A stretch of 57,503 bases of DNA from Rhodospirillales bacterium. Lineage in GTDB: Bacteria > Pseudomonadota > Gammaproteobacteria > Burkholderiales > Burkholderiaceae_D. Location of the stretch: contig CAJCID010000316.1 in the NCBI GenBank assembly GCA_903970305.1, positions 1 through 57,503 on the forward strand, in the 5' to 3' direction. The position numbers were made by a program, and so were the translations under genes. The notes below the pieces were generated by a model. That model saw only the letters and a list, made by a program, of their open reading frames with translations. It was not told the DNA's origin and searched no databases. Positions 51,284 through 57,503 of this stretch are shown one piece after another (position 1 is the stretch's first letter; each line of letters begins with the position of its first letter).

Positions 51284-53143
51284 CTAGAGACTGATGAGCG
51301 CGGCCGCCTGCGGGACGGCATAGAGCGCTTCCACGGCGTCACGCCGGCGCTCCAATACGGCCGCCTGGTTAATGTAGCCCTTGTCGGTGATCTCACCCGC
51401 GTCGATCTGCGGCCCCTCGGCAAGAAGAAGGGCGCGCTCGGCGCGCATCGCCGAGCCGCCGCCTTGATCGCGTAGCCGGCAAAGACCTGCGTGAAAGGCC
51501 CGGCGCACGGCGCCATCGGCAAGCACGTCCACTACGGGTGCATCCTCGGAGAGCCCGTTGGAGCGCGCGAGTTTGCGGCAGGCCAACAGATTGGGAAAGA
51601 CCAGCAGCCCCACGACGTCCCGATTATGACCGGTGATGACGACGTCTTGGGCCACCACCCCCAAGGCCGCGAGTACGGCCACGCGCAGCTGCCCGACATT
51701 GACCCAGGTACCGCTGGAGAGCTTGAAGTCCTCGGCCACGCGGCCATCGAAGACGAGTCCCTTCTCGGGATGATCCGGATCGACAAGGCAGACGGCATCG
51801 CCGATGCAATAGTAGCCCTCCTCGTCAAAGGCCTTGGCGGTCAGCTCTGGCCGCCGCCAGTATCCCGGAGTGACGTTCGGCCCGCGTACGCGAATCTCTT
51901 CTTTGGCTCCGCTCTTGACGAGCTTCAGTTCAACCCCGGGGACCGGTAGTCCGATCACACCAGCCCGGCTTGCCTGGAAATGGCAGTCGGCTGCAAGGGG
52001 AGCGGTCTCCGTGGAACCCCAGGACGACACCATGACGACCGATTCGCCAAGCGTGTGCATCGACAGTTCCGAGAGCGCATCCCAGAGGTGCTGAGGCAGC
52101 GCTGCGGCCGCATAGAAGATCACTTGCAGCCGGCTGAAGAAGTGCCGGCGCAAGGGCTCGCTTTCCTTCAGGGCCTCGACGAGCATGTCAAAGCCGCGCG
52201 GCACGTTCAGATAGACGGTCGGAGCGATCTCGCCCAAGTTCCGCACGGTCTCCTGAAAGAGTCCAGGCATCGGTCGGCCGGCATCGATATACAGCGTGCC
52301 TCCGTGGCAGAGCACCATGTTGAAATTATGATTGCCCCCGAACGTATGGTTCCAGGGCAGCCAATCCACGAGGATCGGCGCGTGGTTCGCAAGAAAGGGC
52401 CAGACCTGGGTCTTGGCCTGTTGACTGGCCTTGAGCATGCGCTGGGTGTTGATCACCGCCTTCGGAGCCCCGGTCGAGCCGGAGGTCAGCAGGAACTTCG
52501 CGATCGTGTCGGGCCCGATCGCCGCGAAGGCGGCAGCAACCGCCGGCTCATCGTGGACTTCGAGAAGATCCTCATAGGCTGTCCAAGGAATATCCGAGCC
52601 ATCCCAAGCCTCCGCCGGACAGAACACCGGCCCACTCCAGTCACGTTGCAGTGCCCTCAGCGCTGGCCCGTAGCGCGCTCCATCCGAGACGAAGACGGCA
52701 CCGGGGGTCATCAGCTCAAAGACCGCGCGCAGCTTCGCAAAATCCTTAGACTGCAAAGAATAGGCGGGCGAGATGGGCAGGACCGGGATGCCCACATGCA
52801 TCGCCGCAAGGCTCAACACCCCGTGAGCGATGCTGTTCTCCGAAAGAATGGCGAGCGGTCGCTCCACCGACAACGAGGCGCGCAGCAGGCCGCTCGCAAC
52901 TCGCCAGACCGCATCGCGGGCCGCGCCATAGGTGAGCATCTGCCAGGCACCTTGCGAATCCCGTTGGGCCAGAAAGGGCCGCAATGGGTCTGCTTTGGCC
53001 CAGCGCTCGAGATCTTCCCCGACGCATCGTCCATATGGTCCGAGGGGCACGGGACTTCTAAGGACCGTGCCGGCGGTCCCGCGCGTGAGCTCGACTCTGG
53101 CCGGCGCGAACAGGGTCTCTGGCGATCGTGGCAGCGCGTGCAT
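51284..53143 (-). CDS. AMP-dependent acyl-CoA ligase, feruloyl-CoA synthase-like
   Basis: 619 residues. The adenylation signature is FLLTSGSTGAPKAV, with later motifs SSWGSTETAP, GYWRRPELTAKAF and YYCIGDAVCLVDPDHPEKG. VDWLPWNHTFGGNHNFNMVL and GGTLYIDAGRP are features I associate with feruloyl-CoA synthases and related aryl-CoA ligases. It would activate a carboxylic acid with ATP and CoA. The genes usually paired with ferulate use (enoyl-CoA hydratase/aldolase and vanillin dehydrogenase) are absent, so ferulate is only one candidate. The secreted peroxiredoxin gene is seven bases upstream in the same direction. Confidence 0.78.
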   Translation of the reverse strand: MHALPRSPETLFAPARVELTRGTAGTVLRSPVPLGPYGRCVGEDLERWAKADPLRPFLAQRDSQGAWQMLTYGAARDAVWRVASGLLRASLSVERPLAILSENSIAHGVLSLAAMHVGIPVLPISPAYSLQSKDFAKLRAVFELMTPGAVFVSDGARYGPALRALQRDWSGPVFCPAEAWDGSDIPWTAYEDLLEVHDEPAVAAAFAAIGPDTIAKFLLTSGSTGAPKAVINTQRMLKASQQAKTQVWPFLANHAPILVDWLPWNHTFGGNHNFNMVLCHGGTLYIDAGRPMPGLFQETVRNLGEIAPTVYLNVPRGFDMLVEALKESEPLRRHFFSRLQVIFYAAAALPQHLWDALSELSMHTLGESVVMVSSWGSTETAPLAADCHFQASRAGVIGLPVPGVELKLVKSGAKEEIRVRGPNVTPGYWRRPELTAKAFDEEGYYCIGDAVCLVDPDHPEKGLVFDGRVAEDFKLSSGTWVNVGQLRVAVLAALGVVAQDVVITGHNRDVVGLLVFPNLLACRKLARSNGLSEDAPVVDVLADGAVRRAFHAGLCRLRDQGGGSAMRAERALLLAEGPQIDAGEITDKGYINQAAVLERRRDAVEALYAVPQAAALISL

Positions 53144-53150
53144 TTTTCGG

Positions 53151-53690
53151 CTACTTCTTTTCCTGCTCGAACTCCTTCACCGCATTCAGAGTATTGGCGA
53201 CGTGCTTGTCCGGATTCAGGCTCGAGTACTCGTAGACGATCGTGCCGGTGGGTGCGATGACGTACGAAATGCGGTTCGCATAGTCGGGTTTGAGCCACAA
53301 GACGGCGTCGTAACTTTTCATGATGCTTTGGTCCTCGTCAGCGACGACGGCGAACTTGCTGCGACATTCGCTGACCGAAAACCGGTTCAAGGTATCGATG
53401 TCGTCATGTGACACGCCGATGACCGTCGCCCCCAAGGCCTTGTACTGATCGACTGCCTCTGCAAAATCATGGGCCTCGATCGTGCACCCGATGGAGAAGG
53501 CGGCGGGGTAAAAGTAGAGTACGACCGGTCCCTTGCGCAGCGCGTCGGCCAACGAAAAAGTGAACACTTGCCCTCCGAGCGAGGCTTTGGCGGTAAAGTT
53601 CGGGGCATTTTCTCCGACATCGAGCGCAGCCTGGGCCGGTTCGACAAGCAGTGCTCCGAACGCTACGCAAAGTAGGGCGAATCGTTTCAT
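53151..53690 (-). CDS. Secreted BCP/PrxQ-type peroxiredoxin
   Basis: 179 residues from ATG 53690 after AAGGA. A signal peptide (MKRFALLCVAFGALLVEPAQA) sends it to the periplasm. The peroxidatic Cys is C69 in PAAFSIGCTIEAHDF, where most relatives have TPGCT. No Cys is found five residues later, the usual resolving position in BCP. C109 in FSVSECRSKF may serve instead, or it may be one-Cys. It reduces peroxides with a thiol partner. Probably co-transcribed with the CoA ligase seven bases downstream. Confidence 0.85.
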   Translation of the reverse strand: MKRFALLCVAFGALLVEPAQAALDVGENAPNFTAKASLGGQVFTFSLADALRKGPVVLYFYPAAFSIGCTIEAHDFAEAVDQYKALGATVIGVSHDDIDTLNRFSVSECRSKFAVVADEDQSIMKSYDAVLWLKPDYANRISYVIAPTGTIVYEYSSLNPDKHVANTLNAVKEFEQEKK

Positions 53691-53842
53691 GGGTTGTATC
53701 CTTCTTGAATTGCAAATCTCCAAAGGCGCATGGAATGATCGTTCTGCCAATCCACCATGTCAGCGCGAAGGCTGAACGCTTCTCGACCGTGCGTCGCTCT
53801 GGGCTGGTTTCGTGCGTGCATGATAAGCCTTACGCTGAAAAA

Positions 53843-55402
53843 ATGTGGGGCGCCGCGCGAGCCTTCCTGGTGGTCGCGGGAGCCCTGGGAATCGGGGCTT
53901 GCGCGAGTTTGCCCGAGCACGTCGTGCGCACGGAGTCGAGCGCAGTGGAGCCCACGCGCGAGACGACGCTCGGACGCATCGCGACCGACTCATCACCGGC
54001 TGAAGAGCTTTCGGGGTTCCGGCTCATGCCCATCGGGAGCTACGCCTTGAACACTCGGATCGTGCTCGCGCGCAAGGCCGAGAGAACCCTCGATCTCCAG
54101 TACTACCTCGTCGCCGACGACGAGACCGGTCGATATCTTTTGCGCGCCGTACGCGACGCGGCGCTCCGCGGGGTGCGGGTCAGGCTTCTCGTCGACGATC
54201 TCTACACCTCCGGGGAAGATAGCCTGTTTCTTGCCCTCGCCTCGTATCCCAACGTCCAGATCCGGCTCTTCAATCCCTTTCCGGGGGGACGCTCGGGGTT
54301 TGTGACACGCTTTGCAGCCTCCCCGCTGGAGTTCTCCCGCCTCGAGCACCGCATGCACAACAAGCTTTTCATCGCCGACGGCGCGATGGCCGTCGCGGGC
54401 GGACGGAACATGGCTGACGAGTACTTCATGCGCAGCTCGGTGGAGAATTTCGTCGACCTCGACGCCTTTGTTTGTGGCGCCGTCGTCCCCCAGCTGTCGG
54501 ATATTTTCGACGACTACTGGAATAGCCCCTATGTCTATCCCCTCGAATCGATCGTGACCTCGAACCACTCGCCGAAGGCGCTCCAGGCCGAGTTCGAGGA
54601 GCGCACCCGGCTGGTGACCGGACCCGAAGGGGACGCGCTCCCGGCAACGGATACGCTGGGCTATGGCCCCCTCGCCGACGATCTCGAGCGCGGCCGGCTC
54701 GGGCTCATCTGGGCTCCCGCCTTCGCCTATGCCGACGTGCCCTCGAAAATCGCGATGGAAAGCGGATTCGACGCAGATTCGGTCCAATACAACCTGATCG
54801 AACTGATGCGCAAGGCCAAGTCGGAGGTCCAGATCTCCTCGCCCTATCTGATCCCAGGACCATCAGGGATGGACATGATCCGTGAGGACCGCAAGCGCGG
54901 GGTTTCGATCAAGATCCTCACCAACTCGCTCGCGGCCACCGATGAACTCGTGGTGCATACAGGTTACTCGCGCTACCGCCGCGCGATGCTCGAGGCAGGG
55001 GTCGAACTCTCCGAACTGAGCCCTGATCGGATCAAGCGCGCCAAACGTCTGGGGATGTTCGGCACCTCGATCGGTCGGCTGCACGCCAAGCTGGCGGTGA
55101 TCGATCGTCAGACACTGTTCATCGGCTCGATGAATTTCGACCCGCGCTCGGCCCACGAGAACACCGAGCTGGGCATCATCATCGAGAGCCAGCCGCTCGC
55201 CAAGGAGGTCGCAAGGCTCCTTGAGATCGCGCGTTACCAGAGTGCCTATCGCGTGCAGCTCTCGAAGGACAAGAGCGCAATCGAGTGGCTTGCGATCGAA
55301 AACGACAACCCCACGATCCTCCACGAGGAGCCGGACTCGTCCTTCTGGCAGCGCCTCGAATTGGAACTGTTGAACCCTCTCGCTCCCGAGGAGCTGCTCT
55401 AG
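53843..55402 (+). CDS. Phospholipase D / cardiolipin synthase-like lipoprotein
   Basis: 519 residues from ATG 53843. The signal sequence ends with a lipobox (GIGAC, C20), so a lipoprotein facing the periplasm is expected. Two HKD catalytic motifs are complete: H172-x-K174...D179 in MHNKLFIADG and H414-x-K416...D421 in LHAKLAVIDR. ERTLDLQYYLVADDETG and FDPRSAHENTELGIII are typical of ClsC-like proteins. It may transfer or cleave phosphatidyl groups. The leader between it and the divergent peroxiredoxin gene is 152 bases. It ends two bases from the convergent DUF1348 gene. Confidence 0.88.
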   Translation: MWGAARAFLVVAGALGIGACASLPEHVVRTESSAVEPTRETTLGRIATDSSPAEELSGFRLMPIGSYALNTRIVLARKAERTLDLQYYLVADDETGRYLLRAVRDAALRGVRVRLLVDDLYTSGEDSLFLALASYPNVQIRLFNPFPGGRSGFVTRFAASPLEFSRLEHRMHNKLFIADGAMAVAGGRNMADEYFMRSSVENFVDLDAFVCGAVVPQLSDIFDDYWNSPYVYPLESIVTSNHSPKALQAEFEERTRLVTGPEGDALPATDTLGYGPLADDLERGRLGLIWAPAFAYADVPSKIAMESGFDADSVQYNLIELMRKAKSEVQISSPYLIPGPSGMDMIREDRKRGVSIKILTNSLAATDELVVHTGYSRYRRAMLEAGVELSELSPDRIKRAKRLGMFGTSIGRLHAKLAVIDRQTLFIGSMNFDPRSAHENTELGIIIESQPLAKEVARLLEIARYQSAYRVQLSKDKSAIEWLAIENDNPTILHEEPDSSFWQRLELELLNPLAPEELL

Positions 55403-55404
55403 TG

Positions 55405-55884
55405 CTAGAGCCCCAGTTCGCTCAAGCCCGGATGATCGTCGGGTCGCCGTCCGCTCGGCCAGCGAAACAGCCGCTCGGCCTCGCTGATGGCCAGATCGTT
55501 GATCGAAGCGTGCCGGGTCCGCATCAGTCCGTTCTCGGCAAACTCCCAGTTCTCATTGCCGTAGGACCGATACCATTGTCCCGTCGCGTCGTGCCACTCA
55601 TAGGCAAAGCGCACGGCGATGCGATGTGAGGCGAAGGCCCAGATCTCCTTGATCAGACGATAGTCGAGTTCACGCTGCCACTTGCGCTCAAGAAAGGAGA
55701 CGATTTCCTCGCGGCCCTGGGGAAACTCGGAGCGGTTGCGCCAGCGGCTATCCAGGGTATAGGCAAGCGAGACGCGCGCGGCATCGCGCGAATTCCAGGC
55801 GTCTTCGGCGGCGCGGACCTTGGTCTTGGCTGCTTCCAGATCAAAGGGTGGCAGGGGCGGGCGGGCGATCTCAAGAGCACTCAT
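55405..55884 (-). CDS. DUF1348 (NTF2-like) protein
   Basis: 159 residues from ATG 55884, after GGAG. It is a cystatin/NTF2-like fold. The family stretch [13 protein letters not shown]-type (here [20 protein letters not shown]), then [31 protein letters not shown] and GNENWEF are all present. The biochemical role of DUF1348 is not established. It starts 22 bases after the flavoprotein gene, so it is probably the last gene of that transcript. Confidence 0.85.
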   Translation of the reverse strand: MSALEIARPPLPPFDLEAAKTKVRAAEDAWNSRDAARVSLAYTLDSRWRNRSEFPQGREEIVSFLERKWQRELDYRLIKEIWAFASHRIAVRFAYEWHDATGQWYRSYGNENWEFAENGLMRTRHASINDLAISEAERLFRWPSGRRPDDHPGLSELGL

Positions 55885-55906
55885 CTTGCACACTCCGGCT
55901 TGGGGT

Positions 55907-57220
55907 TCACGAAGGCATCTCCAGCGCCCGGGCACGTGCCGATGCCTCGACCACGGGGGCCTGAAGGAGTCGCGCGGCGATCGTCTCGGCAAGGAACCGG
56001 GCGTCGCGCGCCACACCCGAGAAGCGCCCCGAGCCCCAGGTATGCAACCACGGCAAGCCGAGAAAGTACAGCCCCGGGACGCTCGTGACACCGCGCGCAT
56101 GCCGCGGCTGGCCGCGGCCGTTAAAGACCGGGGCATCGAGCCAGCTGAACTCTGGGCTAAAGCCGATACACCAGACGATCGCGACAATCCCGGTTTGCGC
56201 CAGATCGAGGCTCGTGCGCTCGCCTTCTGGCTCCCAGAGGGGCTCATAGACGGCGCCGGGCGGCGCATCGATGCCCCTTTCGGCGATGTACCGATCGATC
56301 GATGCGTTAATCCGGTTGAACACCTTGTCCGCCTCATCGAGGTTCGATTTCAGGTCAGGCAGAAAGCGCAGTACCGTGCCCTCCAGACCGGTCAGCCGGC
56401 CGAAGAGTTCCATGCCCTCCAAGGCAAAGCGCCGCAGATCGATGTCGCGACCCCCATCGCGTCCGGTGACGTAGTGGTTGGTGTTGTCGCGCACACCCTC
56501 GCGCAGCGGGTGCTTCTCGACGGGCATGTCGTAGTAGCCCATCTCCGCGAGCCAGTCGACGACATCCTTACCCCGGTAGAAGCGCGCACAGCGTGGCGCA
56601 TCCCCCGTGGCGAGGTAGACCTTGCGGCCCGCGAGATGCAGATCCTCGGCGATCTGCGCGCCCGACTGGCCCGATCCGACCACGAGCACAGGTCCCGGAG
56701 GCAGCACTTCTGGCCCCCGATACTGAGCCGAGTGCACCTGGAGAAGTCCGCTGGGCACGCGCTCGGCCAGGCGCGGAATGATCGGCGTGTGATAGCCCCC
56801 GGAGGCGACCACGACTTCGCGCGCCCGATAGCGCTGCTTTGAAGAGGTCACGTGAAATCCCCCCTCGGGATGGGATCCGACATGCTGGACGGCTTCACCT
56901 TCGCGCGCCGGCGGCCGCAGCGCTTCCACAAAGCCCTGCAGATAGCCGATGATCTCGTTCTTCTTCATGAAGCCGTGCGGGTCCTCGCCCCGGTAGGGAT
57001 GTCCGGGCAGGTGGCACTGCCAGTTGGGGGTGACAAGGCAGAAGGAATCCCAACGCTGCGTTCTCCAGGTGTGAGTGAGCTCATGCTTTTCGAGCACCAG
57101 ATGCTCGATGTCGCGCTCCTTCAGGTAATAGCTTAAGGACAGGCCAGCCTGGCCTCCGCCCACGATCAGAACATCATGTTCTTCGGGGCTGCTCGAATCC
57201 AAAGGGGATGGGAAGTTCAT
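55907..57220 (-). CDS. MSMEG_0569-family flavin-dependent oxidoreductase of a Nit1C-type cluster
   Basis: 437 residues from ATG 57220, preceded by a GAGGCGAG ribosome site. FAD binding is shown by [17 protein letters not shown] near the N-terminus and NADPH binding by [54 protein letters not shown] and [17 protein letters not shown] match what I recall for the MSMEG_0569 family. In many bacteria it sits in a conserved cluster with a nitrilase, a radical-SAM protein, a GNAT protein and an AIR-synthase-like protein (Nit1C), tied to nitrile or cyanide use. The next gene at the window edge is the MSMEG_0570 partner, supporting this. The reaction is unknown. Confidence 0.85.
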   Translation of the reverse strand: MNFPSPLDSSSPEEHDVLIVGGGQAGLSLSYYLKERDIEHLVLEKHELTHTWRTQRWDSFCLVTPNWQCHLPGHPYRGEDPHGFMKKNEIIGYLQGFVEALRPPAREGEAVQHVGSHPEGGFHVTSSKQRYRAREVVVASGGYHTPIIPRLAERVPSGLLQVHSAQYRGPEVLPPGPVLVVGSGQSGAQIAEDLHLAGRKVYLATGDAPRCARFYRGKDVVDWLAEMGYYDMPVEKHPLREGVRDNTNHYVTGRDGGRDIDLRRFALEGMELFGRLTGLEGTVLRFLPDLKSNLDEADKVFNRINASIDRYIAERGIDAPPGAVYEPLWEPEGERTSLDLAQTGIVAIVWCIGFSPEFSWLDAPVFNGRGQPRHARGVTSVPGLYFLGLPWLHTWGSGRFSGVARDARFLAETIAARLLQAPVVEASARARALEMPS

Positions 57221-57274
57221 GATGACTCGCCTCGGCAAGGAAGGAGGATCAGGCAATGGGATCAATCAATCGGA

Positions 57275-57503
57275 TCAATCAATTTCAAGAACGACAACCC
57301 GGGCGTGGGTCGGATCAGCTACTCCCTCGGAGCGCCGTTCGATCTCGGCGAGCTCGTCCAAGGCGCGCGAACAGGCGTAGCCGTACTTGGCGCGCACGCG
57401 GTCCGAGGCGAGGCGCAGCGCCGTTCGCGCGCGCTCGCGGAACTCCGTAACGCTGTAACTTTCGCCCTCTCTAAGGTAGTCCTTGACGATCGTCGAGGGC
57501 GAG
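57275..57503 (-). CDS. MSMEG_0570-family (nitrogen starvation response) protein, C-terminal part
   Basis: The 5' end lies beyond the window; 75 codons plus TGA (57277-57275) are present. The peptide runs SPSTIVKDYLREGESYSVTE, FRERARTALRLASDRVRAKY, GYACSRALDELAEIERRSEG and then VADPTHARVVVLEID. This matches what I recall of the small (about 95 residues) MSMEG_0570 family, found beside the MSMEG_0569 flavoprotein in Nit1C-type clusters. The gap to the flavoprotein start is 54 bases, so one operon is likely. Function unknown. Confidence 0.8.
   Translation of the reverse strand, partial: SPSTIVKDYLREGESYSVTEFRERARTALRLASDRVRAKYGYACSRALDELAEIERRSEGVADPTHARVVVLEID

Overview
The window reads as two unlike pieces joined near 11,925. 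The left piece (1 to about 11,925) is very GC-rich. It carries intergenic palindromic repeats of a kind familiar from Rhizobiales-like Alphaproteobacteria and a set of acyl-CoA genes. The right piece (about 11,925 to 57,503) has the conserved gene order of a betaproteobacterium: gyrA-serC-pheA-hisC-tyrA-aroA-cmk-rpsA-ihfB-lapA-lapB-ugd-rfaE1-hldD on one strand, with mtaD, ompA, ubiG and gph nearby. A circularly permuted tmRNA gene also fits a betaproteobacterium. At the join, hldD runs in frame into a C-terminal tail typical of an enoyl-CoA hydratase. The contig is therefore either a chimeric assembly or the product of an unusual recombination.

Left piece. The edge holds the first codons of an IS110-family transposase. 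Next come a family-5 extracytoplasmic solute-binding protein and, divergently, an N-terminally extended acyl-CoA dehydrogenase resembling (2S)-methylsuccinyl-CoA dehydrogenase with a crotonase-fold isomerase. A gene-free stretch of about 1.2 kb with two DnaA-box-like sites follows, then an NHL-type beta-propeller protein. After that lies a tight operon of enoyl-CoA hydratase, 3-hydroxyacyl-CoA dehydrogenase and a CaiB/BaiF CoA-transferase resembling mesaconyl-CoA C1-C4 transferase. A NIPSNAP protein and a conserved protein of uncertain function close the piece. Together these suggest metabolism of branched C5 dicarboxylic acyl-CoA esters.

Right piece. From 11.9 to 28.1 kb a long minus-strand cluster covers gyrase, serine, aromatic amino acid and histidine synthesis, translation (S1), nucleoid protein IHF and the LPS inner core (LapA/LapB, UDP-glucose dehydrogenase, heptose kinase, heptose epimerase). 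From 28.4 to 37.6 kb are two OmpA-domain envelope proteins, a frameshifted mtaD, a SulP anion transporter, a TPR-GGDEF-EAL protein, ubiG and gph. From 37.7 to 45.5 kb are a giant DUF748/AsmA-like protein and a translationally coupled modB-modC-GNAT-MATE operon with no modA. The permuted tmRNA follows at about 45.55 to 45.95 kb, then a small secreted protein, a class II aldolase-like protein and a 1,217-residue PAS/GAF/GGDEF/EAL protein.

The right end has a feruloyl-CoA-synthase-like ligase with a secreted peroxiredoxin, a lipoprotein with two phospholipase D motifs, a DUF1348 protein, and the start of a Nit1C-type cluster: an MSMEG_0569-family flavoprotein and the C-terminal part of an MSMEG_0570-family protein. 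The rest of that cluster would lie beyond the window.
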